This document shows positions 1-5,621 of a stretch of DNA of 6,274 nucleotides, piece by piece. Both the position numbers and the translations under genes were made by a program. Within the stretch, counting starts at the first letter, position 1. The number at the start of each line of letters is the position of its first letter. The notes beneath the pieces are model-generated. The model made no database searches. It was not told where the DNA came from and was given only the letters and a program-made list of their open reading frames with translations. Origin of the DNA: an uncultured Collinsella sp. (GTDB lineage: Bacteria; Actinomycetota; Coriobacteriia; Coriobacteriales; Coriobacteriaceae); the NCBI GenBank assembly GCA_902476475.1, contig CABSDO010000103.1, positions 1 to 6,274 of the forward strand, in the 5' to 3' direction.

Positions 1-109
1 CGCCCTCCCGCCCGCGAGGAGGAGCGCCCCGAGCAAGCTCGACCCGTACAAGCCCGTCATCCACCAATAGCTCGAGGACCCGGAACTGGCGCAAGCAGCC
101 CTTCAATAA
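1..109 (+). pseudogene. Decayed IS21-type transposase (IstA) fragment, partial
   Basis: Reading the plus strand in the frame that starts at base 2 gives a short peptide containing SKLDPYKPVIHQ, then a TAG stop at 68-70, then LEDPELAQ and a TAA at 107-109. A Ser-Lys-Leu-Asp-Pro-Tyr-Lys stretch followed by a helix with Leu-Glu-Asp is typical, from memory, of the region after the N-terminal helix-turn-helix in IS21-family IstA transposases. There a Trp often sits where the TAG now lies, so a single TGG to TAG change would explain the stop. No catalytic DDE residues are visible, and similarity seems to end by about base 109. The piece runs off the left edge, so its full extent is unknown. It may be a relic of an insertion sequence beside the exporter operon. 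The match is short and made by eye, so a chance resemblance is possible. Confidence 0.4.
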
Positions 110-110
110 G

Positions 111-173
111 TTGCGGTGAAATAGTGTCTGTTTTTGCTGCTAGATAGCATATTCAGTCCCTAATTCACCGCAA
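111..173. repeat. 63-bp imperfect palindrome (REP/MITE-like) downstream of the exporter operon
   Basis: Bases 111-130 and 154-173 are inverted copies of one another, with 17 of 20 positions matching and the outer 10 bp (TTGCGGTGAA / TTCACCGCAA) perfect. The centre adds a small inner stem (TGCTA at 138-142 with TAGCA at 145-149), so nearly the whole 63 bases can fold into one long hairpin. It begins 16 bases beyond the permease stop codon and directly follows the transposase relic. No run of T follows it in the direction of the operon, so it is a poor intrinsic terminator by itself, though it could protect the mRNA 3' end. The size and the sharp, well-kept ends look like a dispersed extragenic palindrome or a miniature mobile element. 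Copy number elsewhere in the genome cannot be seen here, and I see no obvious target-site duplication. Confidence 0.6.
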
Positions 174-188
174 TTTGTTGGTGGTGGC

Positions 189-1403
189 TTACTGGTAGCG
201 TAGGCACTCCACCGGGTCGAGCTTTGCTGCGCGGCGAGCGGGATAGAAGCCAAAGATTACGCCGATGCCGACGGAGACGGCGAAGGCCAGCAGCACCGTG
301 GCGATTGAAAAACTCGGTGTGATTTGCCCGCTGGCTCCGAGCTCGCCAAGAATTCCGGATCCGGAGGCAAACATCGCGAGGCCCCAGGCCAGCAGATAGC
401 CTATCAGGACACCCAGTAGGCCACCGGTGACGCACAGCGCCGAAGACTCGGCCAAAAACTGTGCGGTGATATCGCGACGACTGGCGCCCAGGGCACGGCG
501 AATACCGATCTCGCGGATGCTCTCAGTCACGTTGGTGAGCATCATATTCATAATGCCGATACCACCGACAAGTAGCGAGATACTGGCGACAGCACCCATG
601 ATGAGCGAAAACGCGCCCATAAAGGAGTTGAGTGCATCGATGGCGCTTTTCATGGATGTCGCCGATACACTGTCGTACTCATCGTCCTCCGAGATGCCCT
701 TCATCGCGCGCACCTTGGACTCGATGGTCTTGCAGAGCTCGTCCATGTCCGTGCCCTCGGCGGCAAGTGCTGTCACGCTGGGGAATGAAGGATTCTCGTC
801 GCCAAACAGGCCGGAGATGGTTTCGCGTGGCATATACAGCGTGAGCGAGCCCATGGAGTCGCTGCCGCCATCAATCACGCCTACAATCTGCACCTCGCCG
901 TTGGACACCTTGATGGTTTTCCCCAGTGCGTCCTGTTCGTTGCCGTAAAGCTGATCGGCGCCGCCGCGGCTGATGAGCGCCACGCGCGAGCCTGATTGAG
1001 ACTCGGCCTGTGAATAGACACGTCCCGCAACGAGCTTGCTGGCACCCACGGCGTCGAGCATGTCGCTGTCGACACCCTGTGCCATGACGGTATAGCTTTT
1101 ATCGCTGGTCTTGTACTCGGTATACGCGCTGTCGACAATGCCGATCTGCTCTATCTGCGGCACCAGTTTTTGAAGCTTCTGGACGTCAGAATCAGTGAGT
1201 TCTTGGGACGAATAGATCTGCACCATGCGGGCTGCATTGAGCCCCAGGCTGTTGACCAAGCTGTTTTGGATGCCGCCGATGAGCGAAGTCATGGCGATGA
1301 CTGAGGCGATGCCGATGACAATGCCCAGGATGGTGAGCAGGCTGCGCCCCTTGTTGGCCTCGAGCGAGTGAAGTGCATCTTGGATGAGGTCGCGCGTGCT
1401 CAC
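189..1403 (-). CDS. ABC transporter permease, MacB/FtsX (YknZ-like) family
   Basis: This 404-residue protein is the membrane subunit of an exporter of the MacB/FtsX superfamily. It has one N-terminal membrane helix (about 21-45), an extracytoplasmic domain of the MacB_PCD type (about 46-260), then three membrane helices (about 264-290, 320-345 and 366-388). The stretch TESIREIGIRRALGASRRDI (about 293-312) after helix 2, and the C-terminal YPARRAAKLDPVECLRY, are hallmarks of the family. The order of one helix, a large outer domain and three helices, with no fused ATPase, matches Gram-positive YknZ-like permeases rather than full-length MacB. The start is GTG at 1403; its GTGA overlaps the ATPase stop by 4 bases, and an AAAGGAG site lies 7 bases upstream, so translation is probably coupled. 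It should dimerise and transmit ATP-driven motion across the membrane. The substrate is unknown; peptides or other envelope-active compounds are usual for relatives. Confidence 0.93.
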   Translation of the reverse strand: MSTRDLIQDALHSLEANKGRSLLTILGIVIGIASVIAMTSLIGGIQNSLVNSLGLNAARMVQIYSSQELTDSDVQKLQKLVPQIEQIGIVDSAYTEYKTSDKSYTVMAQGVDSDMLDAVGASKLVAGRVYSQAESQSGSRVALISRGGADQLYGNEQDALGKTIKVSNGEVQIVGVIDGGSDSMGSLTLYMPRETISGLFGDENPSFPSVTALAAEGTDMDELCKTIESKVRAMKGISEDDEYDSVSATSMKSAIDALNSFMGAFSLIMGAVASISLLVGGIGIMNMMLTNVTESIREIGIRRALGASRRDITAQFLAESSALCVTGGLLGVLIGYLLAWGLAMFASGSGILGELGASGQITPSFSIATVLLAFAVSVGIGVIFGFYPARRAAKLDPVECLRYQ

Positions 1404-2173
1404 GCCATCACTCCTTTCTGCGGGATGGTCGGGTCGGAGATCGTGGGTGGGCTATCTACGGCGTTGCGCAGGGTCCGCGGTGCATGTGGAATATATGCGC
1501 CGTCGTGAATGCGACCGTCGCGGATGGTCACGGCACGGTCGGCTTCGGCGGCGATGCCGGGGTCGTGTGTGATAAGCACGATGGTTTTGCCGCGCTTCTG
1601 GAGCTTATGGAAGGTCTCCATTACAAGCGCTCCAGTGGCGGAGTCCAGGTTTCCCGTCGGCTCATCAGCCAGGATGATGGGCGGGTCATTGACGAGGGCG
1701 CGCGCGATTGCGACGCGCTGCATCTGGCCGCCCGAGAGCTCGGATATGCGGTGGTCCCAGTGGTCGACGGGCAGCGTGACAGCCTGCAGCGCGTGCACGG
1801 CGCGCATTTCCCGCTGGCTTCGGGGCACATTGGTGTAGGCCAGCGGCAGCATCACGTTTTCGATGACCGACAGGCGCGGCAGCAGGTTGAAGCTCTGAAA
1901 GACAAAGCCGATGCTCAGGGCGCGGACTTCGGTGAGCTCGTCATCATCGAGCTCGGCCACGTTGAGCCCTTGCAGGTAGTAGTCGCCCGCCGTCGGCTTA
2001 TCTAGGCAGCCTAGGATGTTCATGAGCGTTGATTTGCCCGAGCCCGAGGGGCCAGTGATAGCGACGAACTCGCCGGGATCTACCGCCAGGCTCACGTTGT
2101 GCAGGATATGGGCGCAGCCGGCCTCGCTCTCAAAGATGCGGTGCACGTTGCGGATGTCGATGACGGGACGCAT
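1400..2173 (-). CDS. ABC transporter ATP-binding protein, MacB/LolD (YknY-like) family
   Basis: This 257-residue protein is the cytoplasmic ATPase that powers the adjacent permease. All nucleotide-binding motifs are intact: Walker A GPSGSGKST (41-49), Q-loop glutamine in FVFQSFNLL (Q93), signature LSGGQ (146-150), Walker B IILADEP (166-172, catalytic Glu 171), D-loop NLDS (175-178) and switch His 203. The sequence around Walker A (TLMNILGCLDKPTAG) and the FNLLPRLSVIENV segment place it in the MacB/LolD/YknY group of exporter ATPases. The body ends near residue 228. A tail of roughly 29 residues rich in Pro, Ser and Thr follows, longer than in many relatives, and its coding bases also hold the permease ribosome site. 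The ATG at 2173 shares its last-stop base with the adaptor gene (TAATG), and GAGGG lies 6 bases upstream. It should work as a dimer bound to two permease subunits. Confidence 0.95.
   Translation of the reverse strand: MRPVIDIRNVHRIFESEAGCAHILHNVSLAVDPGEFVAITGPSGSGKSTLMNILGCLDKPTAGDYYLQGLNVAELDDDELTEVRALSIGFVFQSFNLLPRLSVIENVMLPLAYTNVPRSQREMRAVHALQAVTLPVDHWDHRISELSGGQMQRVAIARALVNDPPIILADEPTGNLDSATGALVMETFHKLQKRGKTIVLITHDPGIAAEADRAVTIRDGRIHDGAYIPHAPRTLRNAVDSPPTISDPTIPQKGVMA
1411..1417 (-). promoter_or_regulatory. Ribosome binding site that fixes the permease GTG start
   Basis: The minus strand reads AAAGGAG here, followed by 7 bases and then GTG at 1403. The site lies inside the last codons of the ATPase gene. 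It supports the overlapping GTG as the true start and suggests translational coupling of the two subunits. Confidence 0.8.
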
Positions 2174-3606
2174 TACATACCCTCGTCGGCAGACGTACTG
2201 CCCGAATCCGCGCTGTAGCCGCCGTCAGCCGTTGCGTCCGCCCCGTTGTCCATGACGAGGGTGTCGCCATCGCGTAGCTTGGTAACCGGCACGTCAGGGT
2301 TGATTTCGTTGCCCTGGTCGTCGCGCTTGACCTGTGTCTTGCCGACTACGGCTTCGTTGTCGTTTTGCGTCACGACGGTCACCTTCACGCGACGGGTTTG
2401 CTTGCCCTCGTCATCAGTCGCCACGTTGACGTAATAGTGTTCGCCGTCTTCGGTCATGAGCGCCATCGTCGGCACCATCACCACGTCGTCGAGCTGCTCG
2501 GTCACCACCGATACCTCGGCCGTCATGCCCGGCTTCAGGCGCGCGTCGGGCGCCTCGATGAGAATGTCGACGTTAAAGGTCACGCTGCCGCCGCCGTTGT
2601 TGGAGTCGGAGTTTGCCACCGAGGCGATGGCGGTGACCGTTCCCTGGCTCACGATATCGGGAAACGCGGGATACGTGACGTTGGCGCTCTGCCCAACGGC
2701 GATCTTGGCGATGTCCTTTTCGCCCACCTGCACGGTCACCTTCATCTTGGATAGGTCGGCGATCTGCATGCACTGCTTGCCGCCACTCGTATCGCTTTCG
2801 CCCATGATCATGCCGCCTGTTACCGTGGCGCCCACCTTGGCGTTGAGCTCCACGATGCTGCCCGAGCTCGGGGCCGTGACCGTACGGCTGGCGGCCTTGG
2901 CGTTCGCCTGGTCGAGGTTTGCCTGGGCCGATGCGAGGCTGCGCTGCGCGGCCGATACGGCGTTCGTGTCCGCTGATGCGGCGGAGATGCCAGCCGCTGC
3001 GGAAGCTCCATCGACGTCCGTCGTTGGGGTGGCCTGCGCGGCAGCTGCGGCTTTCTGCGCGTTCGCAAGGTCTTCCTGAGCGGCTGCAACTGCACGCTGC
3101 GCCTCGGCAACGTTGCGATCGAGCTCGTCGTTTTTAATGGTCATGAGCACGTCGCCCTCGTTGACGGATTGGCCTGCCTGCACGTTGATCGAATCGACCG
3201 TGCCGTCAACAGAAGGGGAGACCACTGAGGACGAAATGGGTTTGAGCTGGCCTTTCGCCTCGACCGTTGTGGTAAACGTGCCCTCGGTCACCATGTCGGT
3301 TACAGGCCCGCTAGCGCCCTGAGGCTGCGCATTGATAACCAGGGTTGCGACAATGGCAATGAGCGCGATGGCACCCACGATGCCGGCGGCAATACCGCGT
3401 CGAATCAGCTTTTTGCGTCGACGTTCGGCACGTTTTGCCTTGAGCTTGGCATATGCCTCTTCATCGGATATCTCGGCCGCATCGTTCGTGCGTCCGCTCT
3501 GCTTGTCGGTGTGTGCGTTTGTAATCAGAGGAATCGTTTCGGTGGCACCTTCGGGCGTGTGCTCGGTATCATCCGGGCCCGGGGTGATGGTGGGGACATT
3601 CGGCAT
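2173..3606 (-). CDS. Membrane fusion (adaptor) protein, HlyD/MacA/YknX-like
   Basis: This 477-residue protein is the extracytoplasmic adaptor of the exporter. I chose the ATG at 3606 because AAAGGAG sits 5 bases upstream; the open frame runs 21 codons further, but with no comparable ribosome site. Residues 1-70 are an unusually long cytoplasmic tail, acidic first and then very basic (AERRRKKLIRR, 60-70). One membrane helix follows (about 71-92). The core has a first lipoyl half (about 125-158, VDGTVDSINVQAGQSVNEGD), an alanine-rich coiled-coil hairpin (about 160-238) and a second lipoyl half (about 243-270, APSSGSIVELNAKVG). A beta-barrel (about 289-370, ending LKPGMTAEVSV) and a membrane-proximal domain (about 375-455) come next, then a Gly/Asp/Ser-rich acidic tail. 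The hairpin carries a low-complexity Ala/Ser/Thr loop at about 190-218. With no outer membrane partner expected, it probably guides substrate at the cell surface and regulates the ATPase and permease. Confidence 0.92.
   Translation of the reverse strand: MPNVPTITPGPDDTEHTPEGATETIPLITNAHTDKQSGRTNDAAEISDEEAYAKLKAKRAERRRKKLIRRGIAAGIVGAIALIAIVATLVINAQPQGASGPVTDMVTEGTFTTTVEAKGQLKPISSSVVSPSVDGTVDSINVQAGQSVNEGDVLMTIKNDELDRNVAEAQRAVAAAQEDLANAQKAAAAAQATPTTDVDGASAAAGISAASADTNAVSAAQRSLASAQANLDQANAKAASRTVTAPSSGSIVELNAKVGATVTGGMIMGESDTSGGKQCMQIADLSKMKVTVQVGEKDIAKIAVGQSANVTYPAFPDIVSQGTVTAIASVANSDSNNGGGSVTFNVDILIEAPDARLKPGMTAEVSVVTEQLDDVVMVPTMALMTEDGEHYYVNVATDDEGKQTRRVKVTVVTQNDNEAVVGKTQVKRDDQGNEINPDVPVTKLRDGDTLVMDNGADATADGGYSADSGSTSADEGM
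2180..2184 (-). promoter_or_regulatory. Ribosome binding site of the ATPase gene
   Basis: GAGGG on the minus strand lies 6 bases before the ATG at 2173, within the final codons of the adaptor gene. The TAATG stop-start junction suggests re-initiation by ribosomes finishing the adaptor. Confidence 0.6.
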
Positions 3607-3611
3607 AGCGT

Positions 3612-3618
3612 CTCCTTT
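3612..3618 (-). promoter_or_regulatory. Ribosome binding site that fixes the adaptor start at 3606
   Basis: AAAGGAG on the minus strand is followed by 5 bases and ATG. This is the best ribosome site in the window and argues against the longer reading that begins at 3669 inside the hairpin. It sits just downstream of the structured leader at 3622-3684. Confidence 0.85.
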
Positions 3619-3640
3619 ATAGAAAGAACCTCGATAATTA

Positions 3641-3670
3641 TATGCGCCCACCGGTTGGGGTGGGCGCATA
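3641..3670 (-). terminator. Perfect 12-bp hairpin between the transpeptidase and exporter genes (terminator or attenuator)
   Basis: TATGCGCCCACC (3641-3652) pairs perfectly with GGTGGGCGCATA (3659-3670) around a 6-base loop. It lies 69 bases past the L,D-transpeptidase stop and 35 bases before the adaptor start. On the minus strand it is followed by TAATTATCG, not by a T run, so it is at best a weak intrinsic terminator. On the plus strand a mixed pyrimidine stretch follows. It may partly end the transpeptidase transcript, stabilise its 3' end, or act as a leader structure for the exporter mRNA. A TATAAT hexamer (3642 to 3637, minus strand) overlaps its edge but lacks a recognisable -35 at proper spacing. 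Confidence 0.55.
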
Positions 3671-3738
3671 GAACGGTTTCTTTCGGAACTGTTAGATTGG
3701 TCGCAGCGGTTCCACGTTGTAGGAATGCGCGCGTTACA

Positions 3739-5472
3739 CTATGAGTGGACAACCACGCACAGGCCGACTTTGATGCAGTCGTGAAGTGCCTTGGCGTCTG
3801 CCAGGCGCAGATTGATGCAACCGTGGCTGCCGCACCACTTGTAGGAGTTGGGGTCGTCAAAGCTCTTGTCGTTTTGCCACGTTGCATCGTGGAAGCCGAC
3901 CATGTTTCCCTCAAACGGCATCCAATAGCTTACCGGGCTCTCGTATTTGGGCTTGCCGGTCTCGGGGTCCTTGGCACCGATGAGTTTGCTGGCGCCGTCG
4001 TTGCTGTTGATCTGCCAGACGCCCTCGGGCGTGGCGTCCTCGCCCGGCTTTCCCGAGATAAAGTTGGCCTCCCACACGATATTGCCGCTCTCGTCGTAGT
4101 AGCGCGCGTGCTGCTCGGACAGATCGACATCGACGTATGCCTTCCAGTCGGGCTCTCCCTTTGCGGTAAAGGTGTCGGCTTTCTGGGAGTATTTGATCTC
4201 GATTTCGCCGGTCTGCTTGTTGTTAATGGCATCCTCGACCTGCTTTGCGAGCGAGCTGCTGTCGATGGACCAACCAAAGTCGCCGCCTTCGACGGCGCAC
4301 TGCTTGCCATCGGCGCGCGTCCACCAGCGAGTGGAGCCCACGGTATTGAAGCCGTTGGCGAGCTCGGCTGCCCAGCTGCTGATCTGCGACGTATCGAGCG
4401 TGGGGTTGGCCGGATCGGCGAAGCTGATCCACTGCAACACGGAGCTGCCATCAACCTTGCCGGCATCCTCGCCGTTAAGCTTGAGGGTCACGTTGACGCC
4501 CAGGAAGTTGTTGGCGGCATCGCATGCGGCCTGAATCTGATTATCGGTCAGCGTTCCATTGAGCGGCTCATAGGCATCGTTGCCGAGCTTGGAAAGATCT
4601 ACGGTCTCGGCCAGCGAGGCAAGCTCGAGTTCGGCATACTTAATGACATGCTCGCGGTTGAGTTTTTCGTTGGAGCGCGCCTTCTCGACGGTAAACTTGC
4701 CGGCTTGCTCGTCATAGGAGCTATTGGCCTCGAACGTGCCCGAACGCCCCTCGTTAAACTCGTCGATGGCGGCGCCCAGATCCTTCTCAAACTTCTTTTG
4801 GTCAAAGGCGTCGGAGAGCATGGACAGGTCGACGTCTTGATCAAGATCGACTTCGTTGGAGGTAGCGGTTGTTTTGGTCTTGCCGCTTATGGATTCCACA
4901 AGGCGGACCGGCCAAATAAAGGCTTCGTTGTGGTTGATGATTTCTTTTGCAGCAGCTTCACCGTCGACGATGGGTTCATCGGACTCGGGCTGATAGGTCC
5001 AGCTAAAGTCATCGCCTGTCACGGTGAGCTTATAGTGCTTCCATGCCGAGTTGACCTTAGTGGCGGCAGACGAAGCGTTGGAGAACGAGACGTCGACGCC
5101 GGCAATGGTGGTGTTGGGGTAGGCTAGCTGCGAAAACGCTACGATGCCAACGATATAGACAATGACGATAAGACCCAGGACGACAAAGAGCGTCGTTTTT
5201 TTGCCCGACTTATTGTTGCCGGCGGGTTTGCGCGCGGGGCCGCGATCGCCTCGAGCGTGCGTGGGGGGCTGCTTGGGCGCATTGCCGTTTGCCTGGCGCT
5301 GCTGACGTTGTTGACGCTGCTGTCGCTGTTGGTTCGGGCGTTGGGAAGCGTTTGCCGCACCACGCTGCTGACCGTGGCTCGGCGCGATAGGACGCGGTGA
5401 CTGAACGCCGCCGGTGTGCCTGCTCGGCTGCTGCGGATCGGGAATCAGTTGAGTTCGATCGTTTTGCGACAT
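3739..5472 (-). CDS. Membrane-anchored L,D-transpeptidase (YkuD domain, PG_binding_4-like repeats)
   Basis: This 577-residue enzyme is predicted to form 3-3 type cross-links in peptidoglycan, or to attach groups to it, outside the membrane. The N-terminal 90 residues are cytoplasmic, hydrophilic and low in complexity, with four Gln-Gln-Arg repeats near 46-60. One membrane helix follows (about 94-115). Residues about 117-440 resemble the tandem PG_binding_4 region found before YkuD domains in Gram-positives (opening YPNTTIAGVDVSF). The YkuD domain spans about 445-577. It keeps the family signature, with His 528 in GFHDATW and the SHGCINLR motif holding His 550 and nucleophile Cys 552. An additional Cys 547 lies five residues before the nucleophile. 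Of two in-frame ATGs I prefer 5472, because GAAGGA at 5483-5488 is 10 bases away; it is only 1 base from the ATG at 5481, which would add 3 residues. The gene has its own candidate promoter and lies 132 bases before the exporter operon. Enzymes of this class typically resist most beta-lactams except carbapenems. Confidence 0.93.
   Translation of the reverse strand: MSQNDRTQLIPDPQQPSRHTGGVQSPRPIAPSHGQQRGAANASQRPNQQRQQRQQRQQRQANGNAPKQPPTHARGDRGPARKPAGNNKSGKKTTLFVVLGLIVIVYIVGIVAFSQLAYPNTTIAGVDVSFSNASSAATKVNSAWKHYKLTVTGDDFSWTYQPESDEPIVDGEAAAKEIINHNEAFIWPVRLVESISGKTKTTATSNEVDLDQDVDLSMLSDAFDQKKFEKDLGAAIDEFNEGRSGTFEANSSYDEQAGKFTVEKARSNEKLNREHVIKYAELELASLAETVDLSKLGNDAYEPLNGTLTDNQIQAACDAANNFLGVNVTLKLNGEDAGKVDGSSVLQWISFADPANPTLDTSQISSWAAELANGFNTVGSTRWWTRADGKQCAVEGGDFGWSIDSSSLAKQVEDAINNKQTGEIEIKYSQKADTFTAKGEPDWKAYVDVDLSEQHARYYDESGNIVWEANFISGKPGEDATPEGVWQINSNDGASKLIGAKDPETGKPKYESPVSYWMPFEGNMVGFHDATWQNDKSFDDPNSYKWCGSHGCINLRLADAKALHDCIKVGLCVVVHS
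5296..5331 (-). repeat. Four 9-bp units encoding Arg/Gln-Gln repeats in the transpeptidase tail
   Basis: In the coding frame this stretch gives four Gln-Gln-Arg units. Codons vary between copies (CAG and CAA; CGC, CGT and CGA), so the repeat is not a fresh slippage product. It lies in the predicted cytoplasmic tail and gives that tail a strong positive charge. Repeat number could vary between strains. Confidence 0.75.
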
Positions 5473-5482
5473 CGTATGCATA

Positions 5483-5488
5483 TCCTTC
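5483..5488 (-). promoter_or_regulatory. Ribosome binding site of the L,D-transpeptidase gene
   Basis: GAAGGA on the minus strand lies 10 bases before the ATG at 5472 but only 1 base before the ATG at 5481. The spacing favours the downstream ATG as the start. Confidence 0.6.
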
Positions 5489-5529
5489 GAATTTCGCCTT
5501 ATGGCTCATCGTGTTTTTACTGGGCTTGC

Positions 5530-5558
5530 ATTATAGCGATTGCCCTGCTGTTTGTGGT
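5530..5558 (-). promoter_or_regulatory. Candidate sigma-70-type promoter for the L,D-transpeptidase
   Basis: The minus strand has a consensus TATAAT (5535 to 5530). With the ideal 17-base spacer there is ACCACA (5558 to 5553), which matches only the last three bases of TTGACA. Transcription would begin near 5523 and give a leader of about 50 bases. The site lies after the serine dehydratase terminator and before the transpeptidase ribosome site, as expected for a separate unit. The weak -35 leaves room for an activator or an alternative sigma factor. Confidence 0.5.
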
Positions 5559-5581
5559 ACGGAAACGGTGGCATTCAAAAG

Positions 5582-5603
5582 AGGTGGGACATTTGTCCCA
5601 CCT
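5582..5603 (-). terminator. Rho-independent terminator of the serine dehydratase gene
   Basis: AGGTGGGAC (5582-5590) pairs perfectly with GTCCCACCT (5595-5603) around a 4-base loop. Read on the minus strand, the stem starts 18 bases after the serine dehydratase stop and is followed by CTTTTG, a short T tract. The plus strand also has TTT after the stem, so it could work in both directions, although no plus-strand gene enters from the left here. Confidence 0.75.
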
Positions 5604-5621
5604 TTGAGTCGTTCTTTGCCG

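Noticed and set aside
160..435. A 91-codon minus-strand frame overlapping the permease 3' end
   Set aside because: It is a shifted-frame shadow of the permease, Arg-rich, with no ribosome site or family likeness.
3637..3665. Possible promoter for the exporter operon with TATAAT at 3642 to 3637
   Set aside because: The 16-18 base upstream hexamers (CCCACC, GCCCAC, CGCCCA) bear no likeness to TTGACA and lie inside the hairpin; kept only as a remark under that hairpin.
3607..3669. Extended adaptor start giving 21 extra residues
   Set aside because: The upstream start lies in the 12-bp hairpin with no ribosome site, whereas the ATG at 3606 has AAAGGAG at ideal spacing.
3745..5127. A 460-codon open frame on the plus strand opposite the transpeptidase gene
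   Set aside because: It is fully antisense to a gene with a clear catalytic domain, lacks any recognisable motif, and long antisense frames are common in GC-rich genes.
5293..5334. Short tandem units as a possible CRISPR or minisatellite
   Set aside because: The units are 9 bases, in frame and without spacers; they encode a Gln/Arg-rich protein tail.
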